DNA from: Venturia oleaginea
Lineage: Eukaryota > Ascomycota > Dothideomycetes > Venturiales > Venturiaceae
DNA: 64,000 bases
Assembly (NCBI GenBank): GCA_013176395.1
Contig: JABMLP010000010.1
Coordinates: forward strand, 1,790,207-1,854,206
Direction of reading: 5' to 3'
This document shows, in pieces, positions 32,980 to 43,329 of this stretch. Position 1 is the first letter of the stretch. Each line of letters starts with the position of its first letter. The position numbers and the translations under genes are program-made. The notes beneath the pieces are model-generated. The model was not told the DNA's origin. It searched no databases and saw only the letters and a program-made list of their open reading frames with translations.

Positions 32980-33140
32980 GGGATCGCACTGAATTCACTG
33001 TAATTAGAATACCAAAAATCGCACTGTATTCACTGTAATTTGAACACCAAAAATCGCACTGTATTCACTGTAATTTGAACACCAAGAATCGCACTGTATT
33101 CACTGTAATTAGAACACCAAAAAATCGCACTATTTACGCT
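32980..33140. repeat. CACTA subterminal tandem repeats
   Basis: Four or five copies of a roughly 36-bp unit containing AATCGCACTGTATTCACTGT and ending in a GAACACCAA-like stretch, with single-base differences. Subterminal arrays like this are transposase binding sites in other CACTA elements. Confidence 0.8.
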
Positions 33141-33251
33141 GTAATCTCGCAATTCAAATCGCACTGTGTAACCTTGTAAATGTCAGATTCTGTTTTTTAC
33201 AAGAAATCGCACTGTATATAGGGTAAAAAGTCGCGATGTGTGACCGTAGTG

Positions 33252-34426
33252 TCCCTAGGATCTCAAGACCTATGCCTTGTGCGAATACCACGGACCGGGA
33301 CCGGACCACGCCCGGACTTGGATGGCAATGGACTGAAATGGATACCAGGGAGCTAGGAGAAGCTGCTTAGGCAGTGTTGACCCGGAAATGCTTCGATATT
33401 TATGAATAGGATGGTAAAGCACGCGGAAATGCCGCGGGCCGCAGCCGGGGCAGTGAACGAACGGTTTTTGTCCCCGAAAAGAAGAGGGGTTTTTCTTTGT
33501 AGATAGAGGATGTTGGCACAGGCTTAACCTAGCCCTACGTACAACAATAAATCCTGATTATTAATTGCATTTACATACACGACTTTTTGATTGCGCGTAC
33601 ATATAGTCCCGCACGCGTAATTGCAGTTACATATACAATCCTGATTGGCTAGACCGTGTCAGTTTCGTGTCAATGCCGTAGTTGTGGCATTGCAATATCA
33701 CGTGAAATTATAGAAAACTTGCCTCGACACATTGAGATCAAAATGCGATAAGTGAAAAAGCGTCTTCTCTTACTACTTTTAAATGATTGAGGCTGGTTGA
33801 AGTTGGACAATACTGTTGAGTTAACAATTCAGATAAGACGAGAATATATGGTAGCTGGCTGGGTAGGGAGCCGTCGGACCTCGGTTATGAAAAAATTCAC
33901 GGTCGGCGATCATTTAGGCGGGGTACCCACCATATTAGCGTGTAGTATTCAAATTACACGCCCGTGCGAAGGGATACCCCAAGTAACTTTGGCGAATTGA
34001 CCGCCTCGTCCCTCAACATTCTTCTCTCCTATCTCCCTCTCTCGTCCAAACATCAACACCATCATATATTCTATCGCCGTCAATTATATATAATCGCGAT
34101 GCCTCGTAATACTAATGTAATCACCCTGATCACGCCTATGTGCATTACCTAAAGCGGCAATTCTGAGGCTTCTCTTGACAATTGTATCTAGTTTGATAGC
34201 CTTAGCGCAATGCATTTGAATTCACTGACTTAACTTGACCGATTTTGAGCTAGATCGCTCAAAAAACACTATAAAAACCTCTGTATATTTGTCCCTTTTA
34301 GCCTAGTCTCCTTTTCCTTCTCTTTTCCGTACGGCGACACTTGCGGCACTGCGGCGACATATAGTCATTGCAATTACATACATTTATATGTGTTGGAAGT
34401 GGCATTATATGTGGATTCTTCGATTA
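33252..34426. other. Region between the CACTA and pogo elements, no gene
   Basis: Non-coding. Two stretches (33560-33650 and 34365-34385) contain ATTGCA-TTACATA motifs similar to the dispersed 66-bp repeat, which suggests remnants of the same element family. Short open frames at 33797 and 33964 have no protein-like features. Confidence 0.4.
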
Positions 34427-36275
34427 ACGTATTCCACCATCGAGCGGGTCAACCCATCGAGCGGGTCAAAAAGGCTTGGCACGACCAACTTATGTTACGA
34501 CTCTTCAATTTAATCGCTATCAACAATAGATTCTAAGTCCGTCGTGCTGCTATTTGATTCAGAAGATATCTCGATATCTTTTTTACAAGTTCGCGCATTA
34601 TGCCCAGCTGCGCCGCAGTTCCTACAGCGCCGTTGAATTGGTCGGGCTGTTTCTTGACCACCAATACCACGAGCCTTCTTTGATCCCTGAGGCGCTATAG
34701 ACGCCTCTGCAGCTACCTGCGCTGCTGCAGTCCCATACTGAATAGTACCACCTTGCTGGATCCACTTCCTTTGGCGCGATTTTCGGTTCGTTGTTACTGC
34801 TAATTGCTCTTCAAGCTCGCGGTTACGCGCAACAAGCAGAGCGTTTTGGTGTAGCATCAATTCAGCGCCCTTAACAAGCTGGGAAAAGCCTGCCTGCGCA
34901 GTAACTGGTGACCGAGTAAAAGACTCGCTTACGAACTTGGATTGGGATCCAAATTCATAAGTATTACTTGGAGTCTTGGACTGCCACGGCGTTTCTGGGA
35001 GATGGGTTTCTGGCGGGGTTCGTAGCCGTACTTCAAGGCGATCCAACACCACCTGCGCGTCGATAGGGACTAGCCCTACTGCCTCAAAAGCCTTTTGACA
35101 GTTCTCTTTCGTAAACACGTCGAAAAACGCGTCTTTGAAGGCAGGGAGAAAGCCTTCCTTGTTGATATGGTACACGTGTTGGCGTGCCAAGTCCCGGACG
35201 CGTTGGGAGTACTTGCGCTTCAACGGCGAGAAGCAGACCACGTCAAGGGGCTGGAGTATATGCAACGAGTGCGATGGCATGCAGAGGGTTATAATCTTGT
35301 TTTCGAGGCAGTAGTCCTTGAAATCCTGGCTGAGATGGCTCTCATGGCCGTCCAAAATAAGCAGCCTGTATACCCCCACCTGCCGCGCCTTTGTATACGC
35401 GTCAAAGTGCTTCAACCACTCAAGACCAAGCGCATTATTTGTCCAGCCGTTCTCAAAGACCGAGAGCTTCCAATTCCGTGGCATATCTGCCTCCTTATAC
35501 CACGCAGAGATATGAACGCGTCCTTTGTAGATAATGAATGGCGGGGTCGCATACCCGGCGGCGCAGATGCTCTGGATAACTGTAACCCACTCGCGATCGC
35601 CTGGCTGGATCAAATTAGGCCGTGTACGTCTTTCAGAAGCTGTGACGACCTTCATTGACCCAATAACGCCCATCTGGAAGCCAATCTCGTCAAAGTTGTG
35701 CGTATCCTCGTCGTGGATACCGTACTTTGCCTTAGTGTCTGTAACGAGCTTGAACCACGCGCCAATAATCTCTGGATCTTCCTGTAGTATCCTCTGCCTA
35801 TCCTTAGCTCGATTGAAGGCCATCTTGAGCTTATCTGAGCGCGTTATGAACCTCTCAGCCCAGTTTTTCCCTACTGGCTCTCCACCGCGTACACCCAGTA
35901 GTTTATCCGCCATATCTGCTACCTCACACAGCCGGGGCGCGAATCCTCGCGAATCGAGGTCGAGGATATATTGGACAATTGTCTGCTCTTCAGTCGTAGT
36001 GAGCTTGTGTCGGGCGTTGCGAGTATCTAGGCGATACGTAATTCCGTTATATCGCCTAGTTAATGTTGAAGGAGGTATATCAAACGCCTCAGCAGCGCGC
36101 CGGAGGCTTTGGAATTGGTGGGTATTGTAGGCAGAAAGGGCAAGCTGGATTCTGCCTTCTCTGTTAGATGATTGCGCGTTTTGTTGTTGAGACATATTGT
36201 GTTGATAAGGGAGCAGCTGGTCTTGGCATAAACTGACCCGCTCGATGGGTTGACCCACTCGATGGTGGAATACGT
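34427..36275 (-). mobile_element. pogo/Fot1-type DNA transposon, complete
   Basis: 1849 bp with terminal inverted repeats of about 42 bp (both begin ACGTATTCCACCATCGAG and contain two CATCGAGCGGGTCA-like repeats), differing by one base as read. The TA target site is duplicated at 34425-34426 and 36276-36277. One long intact transposase frame. The TIR similarity and open frame suggest a fairly recent insertion. Confidence 0.92.
34510..36195 (-). CDS. pogo/Fot1 transposase with CCHC zinc knuckle
   Basis: 561 residues from the ATG at 36195 (MSQQQNAQSSNREGRIQLAL); the frame is open further up but only from a GTG inside the inverted repeat. Domains in order: psq-type helix-turn-helix (RRAAEAFDIPPSTLTRRYNG), CENP-B-like DNA-binding HTH (GVRGGEPVGKNWAERFITRS), and the DDE core with HNFDEIGFQMG, LLILDGHESHLSQDF and SHILQPLDV-like SLHILQPLDVVCFSPLK. 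Near the C-terminus, after a coiled-coil-like stretch (NRELEEQLAVTTNRKSR), a retroviral-type zinc knuckle CRNCGAAGHNARTC. It cuts and pastes DNA at TA sites. No lesions, so it could be active. Confidence 0.93.
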   Translation of the reverse strand: MSQQQNAQSSNREGRIQLALSAYNTHQFQSLRRAAEAFDIPPSTLTRRYNGITYRLDTRNARHKLTTTEEQTIVQYILDLDSRGFAPRLCEVADMADKLLGVRGGEPVGKNWAERFITRSDKLKMAFNRAKDRQRILQEDPEIIGAWFKLVTDTKAKYGIHDEDTHNFDEIGFQMGVIGSMKVVTASERRTRPNLIQPGDREWVTVIQSICAAGYATPPFIIYKGRVHISAWYKEADMPRNWKLSVFENGWTNNALGLEWLKHFDAYTKARQVGVYRLLILDGHESHLSQDFKDYCLENKIITLCMPSHSLHILQPLDVVCFSPLKRKYSQRVRDLARQHVYHINKEGFLPAFKDAFFDVFTKENCQKAFEAVGLVPIDAQVVLDRLEVRLRTPPETHLPETPWQSKTPSNTYEFGSQSKFVSESFTRSPVTAQAGFSQLVKGAELMLHQNALLVARNRELEEQLAVTTNRKSRQRKWIQQGGTIQYGTAAAQVAAEASIAPQGSKKARGIGGQETARPIQRRCRNCGAAGHNARTCKKDIEISSESNSSTTDLESIVDSD

Positions 36276-36280
36276 TATAT

Positions 36281-36361
36281 GTAACTGCAATTATGTATAT
36301 TTCGCTGCAAGGAATTTCAATATATGTGTATGTTCAGCAATTAACCGATTCAGCAATTAAC
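36281..36361 (-). repeat. Dispersed 66-bp repeat, copy B (inverted)
   Basis: Inverted copy of the repeat at 26364-26430, with the terminal CAGCAATTAACCG unit duplicated in tandem. It starts immediately outside the right TA of the pogo element, so that element may have inserted into an older transposon carrying this terminus. Confidence 0.65.
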
Positions 36362-36535
36362 CGTGTTTTCTTTCCTACGGCCGACGGCGCGACTTCTAGC
36401 GAGTGATTTTTTGTATTTTCGACATGAGCATTCGGGCATTTGGTCAATTCAATACTTCAAGGGACGACGTATATCTAGGCAGGGGTGGGAATGTAAGGGC
36501 ATGCATGTTATAATGGCAAAGTAGCCATGAGATCA

Positions 36536-38193
36536 CGTGGCCCTCGAGTGTAGATAGTCTCCGCGCTGCGAGAGAACAACAACAACATCCGAAAAACAGC
36601 ACACACAGCGAGAACTCAATTTTTGGAATTTACAGAAGTATCATCTAAGGATCATCAAAACACCTCTGCCAGTGGCCGCTCCGGCCTCTAGAGGCCATCG
36701 CGCGTCCCTCAGCGTCGATGAGATATCTCTAGAGTCGCCGTCGCGGCCACGGCAGAGCAAGCAGACGAATACATGAGCAAGCTACACGAACGATGCGTCC
36801 ACCAAAGACAACAGCAACCATCTAGTCACTATCTCCCGGCTAGTCCATCACCCCAGATGACACTGCAACGCTCCGAGTCGACGAGTCACTGCTAGAACGG
36901 CAATACCTTCAACACAACTCAAACACCAGACGCCCGGTGCGCAACAATCGGCACCACACACCACTGCAACGACTAGACAACCTCTCCCAACGTCTTGGCA
37001 AACCGTCCTGCTACAAGCTGTTGCCCAGAGCCTTGAGCCTCTCCCCAAACTGTTGCCTCCCAGTTATGGCATTGGCAAGAGTAGGTGCGCGACACAGTAA
37101 GTAGTAAGGACGCATAGAAGGAGCCTATTGGCGGCAAATCCCCTCCCTGTAAGCTAGCAGACGTAGCCTTGAGCCTCTCCCCAGACTGTTGCGTCCCAGT
37201 TATGGCATTGGCAAGAGTAGGTGCGCGATATAGCAAGCAGGGAGAGCGACTAGCAGCAGATAGGCTCCGACTATAAGACGACAGGTCTACAACACAATCG
37301 GTGCGACACGATACGGCAGCTGCTAGAGAACCTCATCTACTATCGTCTCCGCAAACCGTCCTGCTGCAAGCTGATGTCCAGAGCCTTGAGCCTCTCCCCA
37401 AACTGTTGCGTCCCAGTTATGGCATTGGCAAGAGTAGGTGCGCAACACAGTAAGCAGTAAGGACGTATAGAAGGAGCTTATTGGCGGCAAATCCCCTCCC
37501 TACAAGCCAGCAGACGTAGCCTTGAGCCTCTCCCCAGACTGTTGCGTCCCAGTTATGGCATTGGCAAGAGTAGGAGCGCGATATAGCAAGTAGGGAGAGC
37601 GACTAGCAGCAGATAGGCTCCGACTATAAGACGGCAGGTCTATAGCACGATCGGCGCCATACAATACGGCAGCTACCAGACAGCCTCGTCCACGGGCATA
37701 CCCGGAGTATCACACCCAAGCAGCGAAATCACGACTACGATGGTTACTATTGTCTCCAGCATCACACAACCAAATACACCGCCGCATAGGAATCTGGTGC
37801 AAGGCAACTTTCACAAGCAGAAACATACTTAGGGAACCCATTGGCCTTGAGGGATAAGGCGAAACAGATAGACAAGCTGAGCATTAGAGGGAGACTGTAG
37901 GTAGAAGGATAGCGAAACACGAGGCATTGCCTCTTGAGTCTACATAGCACAGATATACTAGCAGAATAACCAGTATCTACAAGAGCCAGCGGGCATTTGG
38001 AGATACTGGTTAAGGGAAAAGAGGGAGGACGGAGGGGACAGCTGGTCTTGTTTCAGTGAACGGGGCGAAGTGGGGCGCGGTGGATTATATAATCTATCAC
38101 GTGTCGGCTGTCTGATGAAGTCCTCCTAACCGGACATAGCTGCGTGATTAAGCGGCTGCAACCGAGTAGGATAAAATCAATCAATCAATCAAT
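36536..38193 (+). repeat. Non-coding retroelement-like repeat with AATC tail, long copy
   Basis: Ends in TAGGATAAAATCAATC and further AATC units, the form of a LINE or SINE 3' end. The last 900 bp (37293-38193) are nearly identical to 58914-59816. The 5' part (36990-37290) repeats the unit that follows: CAGTTATGGCATTGGCAAGA occurs at about 37063, 37192, 37411 and 37546, so the body is a tandem duplication of roughly 350 bp with an internal repeat of about 130 bp. No significant open frame. The 5' limit at about 36536 is uncertain and no target duplication was found for this copy. Confidence 0.7.
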
Positions 38194-38279
38194 CCAGCGC
38201 ATAAGAAACATGCCGATGCCAACGATCCCCCCTATTTGAACCGATTAGCCGCATTCTATCTCGCTACGTAGCTGGCTTA

Positions 38280-39449
38280 CCAGAGGAAGTGCCAGCGACG
38301 AAGTCGAAGTGATCTTGTAAGGGGCAGCCGAGGTAAGCCAATTCGGAATCCAAGTAGCGTAGAGCAGTAAGAAGAACGATGCCCCGAACACCGCCTCCGT
38401 CGAGGCTTAGTATTCGGACGCCAGCAGTAGGGGGAATAAATCGAAACTTCCGCGAGGAATGTCCCGAGCCACACATAGGACAGCTTGAAACAACGTAGGT
38501 GTTACCATCTGTTGGAGATTTGCAGCCGAAGGTACGAATGCAATTGTCGCAATATGCATGGCCGCAGTCCAGCACCTTTTCGGGTACCGACATCGAACAG
38601 CAGAAGCATGATTGGTGGTTCTTTTGTAGTGAAGCTAGTAACGAGCGCAGCTGATATAGGCGGGCGGAATGCAGCTCCCTGACGCCTTTTCCTTCCTTCC
38701 GAGCCAACTTCCCAAACTGCTTGCAGAACTCACTTTCCAGGTCGGTAACGAATTTCGCTTGTGTATGGATGTTTGCCGAGTACTCTCGCACAGCAGCTAT
38801 ACATGCGTCTCTGTAGAGAGCGCGGAACAATTGGCCCGGAGAGAAAACTAGCCATTCATTAGCTTGTACTGGCGAAGGGAACGGATCTTTGTACCGTGGC
38901 ACCCTGGCGGATAAGAAGCGAGTAAGAGACTAGAGCCTAGTAAAGGGATTCCTAGATGCCACCACCAAGCTTCAGATGGCATGCTTGCCAGCAGGTTCCC
39001 GATGTGCGTATGGAGACTGGTGCAATCAAAACCATGAGGCCTGGTAGTTCGGAGGAAAGAGAAAGGTTGCACTACTGTCTCACACAGGTTGTGCAGGAGA
39101 GAGTCGCAAATTGACTGCATATGGGCGTAATTGAACAGCACTCTCTCGGCCGCACGTCTCTCTCGAGCCTCACGATCAAGTCTACTGATCTTGTCACGAA
39201 ACACGGCTGAGCGGTTGGCCACATTTATTGAGAGTCACAAAACCACGAACACCACGAATACGATAAAGGAAGTAATATGATTGATGATTGCATAAAGTGC
39301 AAAGAGTTGAGAATGCTCAATATTTGTGAGCTAGGACGGTTTGCGTTGCGTACCGTTACTTCAGGAGGTGGAGGGAGCACCGTAAGTTTGAGGTCCAAAA
39401 TCTCCTCTGATGTGGGCGCGTGTTGTTGTGCCATATCACTTGCTGACAT
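38280..39449 (-). pseudogene. RING-patatin phospholipase gene, truncated after the catalytic Ser motif
   Basis: Minus strand. An upstream exon reads MSASDMAQQHAPTSEEILDL; the next, from about 39205, VFRDKISRLDREARERRAAE, AWWWHLGIPLLGSSLLLASY and, after a probable 47-nt intron, VFSPGQLFRALYRDACIAAV. A RING-like zinc site follows (CFCCSMSVPEKVLDCGHAYC, CIRTFGC, CPMCGSG) and then the start of a patatin domain: ILSLDGGGVRGIVLL (oxyanion-hole DGGGxRG) and FVAGTSSG (catalytic GxSxG). A GTAAGC donor follows at about 38279, and nothing downstream continues the protein; the AATC-tailed repeat begins 86 bp further on. The first two exons do not join in phase. Full-length relatives carry NB-ARC/TPR parts in fungal NLR-like proteins (family knowledge). 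Confidence 0.75.
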
Positions 39450-39984
39450 CGAACAGTAGGAAAGAGCACTGCAACACCCAATGTTCCTCGATGCGCCTGT
39501 TTGTCTGATATCAAACGAGAGCTCTCATCTCGGGTCAGAAAGGGCCATGTCCGGCAGACAATGGTATTGCAAGCGCGACGGATATCGACAAAATCATGGC
39601 GCATCCTTTCCAAGGTAACAGAAATGAGCATGGGCGCCATGGCTTGCTGCTGGGATATACGACTCTCGTCAAACGACTATTATCCCCAACCCCTAGCGAG
39701 TGAGACATGCCGGATTACCGATTTAGAGGTCAACAGCTCAAGCCAAGGTAGATAGGCCGGCTAACGCTCACACAAGCAGCCCACTTTTCGCAGAAAGAAA
39801 ACGTGGCGTAGCACGGGTAGATGATGCTTAGTACACACGGGCAGCTGCAACGTTGTTCGATCTTAGATCCCGACAGCCAGCCGCAACTCCTGCATATCTG
39901 AACGCTTCTGATTATCAATCTCTTGCCTCTCAATCATAAGATATATATAGGAACTCGCCGTTGGTAAATCTACCGCCGCACAAA

Positions 39985-40970
39985 ATGATATCCACTCCAC
40001 CCGAAGACTATATGGATGAGATCGTTCAATGCTTCCTTTTCGAAGCATTGCCTCTCCTCATCAGATACGCTAATGACGAGGGAGATCTTCGAAAGTCCCA
40101 GCTTTCGCTCTTTTCTGCTTGCGATGCAGGAGCCAAGAACAAGGTTATCCAAGGGCTTATTGTCCTTTTGTTCCCCTGTTTTACGCCTATCTGGCGTTCA
40201 CTGCCCCACAAACAGGAGGTTCACGTCTATGGAGATTCCAACATGGAGGACAACCCTCAAGTGGCCGAGCTTTTCTCGGAGTTCGGGTGCGACCTAGTTA
40301 ACCACTCAAAGCAGTAAGTAGCTCCACAGCTACTCAACTCGCGTGCTCAGTCGACTTAGTGGCCAGACGGTTGTTCGAGCCGAGCGAGACTGGTATGAAG
40401 GAATGAAGAAGCTATCGGGATCAATTGTGGTTCGTAGGTATTCAGTTTTGGAAGAATGGAAGACTAACTCGGCATCCAGCTGCTTCAGTTGGGAACCAAC
40501 GACAGCTGTAATGATCCAGATCGAGCAGTACCTCCAGAAATTTTCGAGGCAAAGATGAGAAAACTCATAGGCGAACTGGAAGGGAATCTCGTCATTGTCC
40601 TCACACCACCACCTCTTAACGGGAAGAAGGAGTTTAAGGAAAATATTGGACTTCTTCGAACGAAACGGCAGGTTGAAAATTATGCTACACGCGTGATCCA
40701 AGCTCAGGATGGTCATTCATTCGTACATTTGATCGACTCTTTCCACCATTTCACACAGTATCCGGCACAGATCATGTCCAAGTACTTTAAGGACTGTAAG
40801 TCAAGCTTCCAATACCGCTATTTGCTCACTAACAAAGAACAGTTGTGCACTTGAATGAATTTGGGAGTCGAGAGCAAGTTTCGTTGATACGGAAGAGGTT
40901 GCTTGAGCTTAGAGTTTCGCCCATACAGAAATTCTTGCAGAACACACCAAGCTGGGATGGTGCAAAATGA
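39985..40970 (+). CDS. SGNH/GDSL-type hydrolase
   Basis: Four exons: 39985-40313, 40351-40429, 40480-40795 and 40843-40970, 283 residues, introns of 37, 50 and 47 nt. Block I is VHVYGDSNMEDN (catalytic Ser), block III is LLQLGTNDSCND and block V is DFVHLNEFG, where the Asp and His of the DxxH pair lie on either side of the last intron. Finding all three blocks only after splicing supports the model. The ATG at 39985 (MISTPPEDYMDEIVQC) is the first real start; codons upstream in frame are TTG-led. No signal peptide, so probably intracellular. About 80 residues precede the Ser block, more than in small members. Likely an esterase or lipase; substrate unknown. Confidence 0.82.
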
Positions 40971-41828
40971 TGTTCTAAACGGATGCAAGTATTGTTGTCT
41001 ATACTCAGACCAGACCTCCCATCTTCAATGACAGATCCTTATGTGTTGTAATTGAGACTTGAAAGGCGCGGCGACTGGCCCTTTCTTTGAACTTCTTAGC
41101 CTCTGGGTATCGATAATCTCACGGCTATCAATGAATCAATCAGTTTACCGAATAGAGCAGTGGATAGATCAGCCTACCGATGAGATCGTAAATCAAAGGT
41201 GTCGCCAGGGACAATCCATGCGGACGAGATGCGACCGGCAATCCCACACTCAGATTCGATACAACTGGAGACATTGTGACTTGGGGCTGCACTTTTTGAA
41301 TTGTTAGACCAAAATACGGGCTTCAAAGTGGGTAAAGTGGCAGCTTGTGGCAGTTTGGCGACGGCGACGGCGATGGCGATGGCAGGTGGAATTTGCAACT
41401 GGTTTTCAAGATTCCAGGTTGATTCGATAACTTGAGACGGTGTAGAGTTGTCGCATATGACTCCCGCCGATTTGAATCCTAGTGGGGCTGTCGAGCAGCG
41501 GCATTTCTGAATCTGCGATAGAACACGCCCGAGTTCTTCAGAATTTGAAAGCTGAGAGTGATATCGATGGAGGCTTGGAGGGCGAGGAGGGGGAAGATAT
41601 CTGCAGTAAAAAGTGGAATTGACATTTTGAGGGGGGGGGTACATTCTGACCGGTATAAAGCCATTTCTCAGCCTTGGGGAAAGGCTCGATTTATATAAGT
41701 CAATGATGATCCCCCTGATGGAGATGCCACAATGCCAGGCTAAGATCACGTGCAGAGTCCAAGCTTTCCTTGGGAGAGTTATGAGAAATTCAGACAACGA
41801 ACTTCACAATGAAGATTTGCTCCAGACA
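40971..41828. other. Intergenic, weak minus-strand secreted-protein-like frame
   Basis: On the minus strand an ATG at about 41625 gives MSIPLFTADIFPLLALQASI, a signal-like start, next to a run of nine G. The reading frame that carries cysteines (CRCSTAPLGFKSAGVICDN and on to 41174) is a different one. Could be a decayed or mis-sequenced small secreted protein gene; not called. Confidence 0.3.
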
Positions 41829-42493
41829 CTACCAGACACGTTTTCTCCATTCCCCATAACTGAACACTTTCGACCCAAGCTTAGGGTGGAAATGTTCCTT
41901 AGCAGGCCCAACTTGATAGCCAAAGCCTACAGTAGGTGGTCTGGAGTCACATCTTTCAACGTCGACATGTTGCGCCTCCTCGCAATTGCAGCAAATCAGC
42001 CTGCATGGCTCGACAATGTCATCAGGATTCGCGAGATATTTCCCTTGTTCGAAGAATGTGTTATGTTGAACCATATGAATAGATTTGATTTCTGACGGAT
42101 GTATGGGAAATGGCATTCGGAGAGGCAAAATTCCGGCGGTCTCCCGTATGAAATGTTCTACAATATCAGAATTGTAAAGATATGTGAAGTATTGAACTTA
42201 CTGTAGATTACTGTAGCATTTTCCTCTTTCTCGAAGGAGAATATCATTCTGAGGGGATGAGAAACGACTTTGTATCTGTAGTCGACCATCGTGAACAAGG
42301 CTTTCATATCTGTGACCGGACGGAAAGCGGCGACAAGACTGCGTATGTCTTCAGTGAATTCGCGTTGAATTACATCCGCATAGTCGAATTCGTTTGTGGC
42401 CATTTTTACGACGTCAGGGTGGAAGTATAAGGAAGTCCAGTAGAAGCTTGAACATTCAATATCTATCAAGATAAGGAATGGCTTAAGGGGCAT
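41829..42493 (-). CDS. Unrecognised 206-residue protein, two exons
   Basis: Exon 1 is 42493-42202, exon 2 is 42157-41829, with a 44-nt intron (GTAAGT donor, TTGTAG acceptor) that joins phases correctly. The product begins MPLKPFLILIDIECSSFYWT, has HPDVVKMATNEFDYADVIQR and IRSLVAAFRPVTDMKALFTM, and in exon 2 FIRETAGILPLRMPFP and CRLICCNCEEAQHVDVERCD. Both exons are clean and coding-like; the plus-strand frame over the same DNA is its shadow. No family recognised and no signal peptide or membrane helix clear beyond the hydrophobic first 12 residues. Confidence 0.6.
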
Positions 42494-42734
42494 AATTTCG
42501 TTTTCGAGTCTGAAGGGCGCAAATTTGGGGGTAGTAACGTCTTCGTAGATCGGGCCTGCATCGTGTTGATGAGAAAGAACTTTCGTTTGCTTGCTTGCTA
42601 GTGTCTATATATGCTTGTTGTCTGCCTAAGGCACAACTAAACCTGTCGTAAACAAGAACCCCTCGTGAATTGCCATAACAGGCAAGATAGCCTCAGCGGT
42701 GTGAGCTTCCTTCGAGTTGACGTTGGAAAACGTT

Positions 42735-42793
42735 CGATACGCTATTCCGGTTTAGGTGCGACCTGGTCGCACCCAAAACGGAATAGCGTATCG
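42735..42793. repeat. 59-bp nearly perfect palindrome
   Basis: Outer arms CGATACGCTATTCCG (42735-42749) and CGGAATAGCGTATCG (42779-42793) are exact; inner arms GGTGCGACC (42755-42763) and GGTCGCACC (42765-42773) are exact with a 1-nt centre. It looks like two element termini fused head to head. A related single arm lies at 47269-47320. Confidence 0.85.
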
Positions 42794-43329
42794 GAGCCAG
42801 ACGATCTTTGCGTGGGCTGCAGGAAAATTTAAGATAACCCTGTTACGGTACTCCAGTTCTGCGTAAATGCGCACAAACAAGATTATGAACTACTTATCCA
42901 TTGATGTTAGGTCAATCCATGTGCGCTGGACGGGCAAGAGGGGATGCTGGTTAGAGGACTCCTGCAGGGCGCTCCTGCATAGTCAAATACGTCGACAACG
43001 TGTGAGATGCTGATCGAGACGGTAGGGTTGGCTCCGATGGCCCGGTCAGCGTTTTTGGGAGAAGGTAAGCCCAGGAACATACCGTACCTACAGCCTCTCA
43101 CCTTCTCAACGATTATGCGGCCATGTGACCAGAGCATAAGCTCGAGAAAGCTAAGAGTGGTAAGATATGAGAACAGCTTTATGCAGGTTACCGTACTTTA
43201 CTGTCTAGGTAGGGGCCATGCAAAGAGAGGAAACCATTCGATAGAATTACCTCCATTCAATTTCATTAGTTAAAGAACGTGACATCGCGCCTTCGTTCAT
43301 ATAGTATTTGCAGCTCGGACTGCTTGGCC
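42794..43329. other. Intergenic, no supported gene
   Basis: Short overlapping frames on both strands (around 42907-43273) without coding character. Contains the 3' side of the acetyltransferase gene. Confidence 0.4.

Larger units (their letters stand above)
28170..33251. mobile_element. CACTA (EnSpm) DNA transposon, complete but mutated
   Basis: 5082 bp. The ends are perfect 16-bp inverted repeats: CACTACGGTCACACAT at 28170-28185 and its reverse complement at 33236-33251. The flanking trinucleotide TCC is duplicated (28167-28169 and 33252-33254), the 3-bp duplication expected for this superfamily. Subterminal repeats with the core AATCGCACTGTA are clustered at the right end and appear inverted (CAGTGCGATT) at the left. 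Inside are a tnp2-type transposase pseudogene on the plus strand and a second gene on the minus strand. Confidence 0.92.

Noticed and set aside
32980..33140. Regularly spaced repeats as a CRISPR array
   Set aside because: Units are contiguous without unique spacers and lie at the end of a CACTA transposon in eukaryotic DNA.
35095..36130. Plus-strand frames opposite the pogo transposase
   Set aside because: Shadows of the intact minus-strand transposase.
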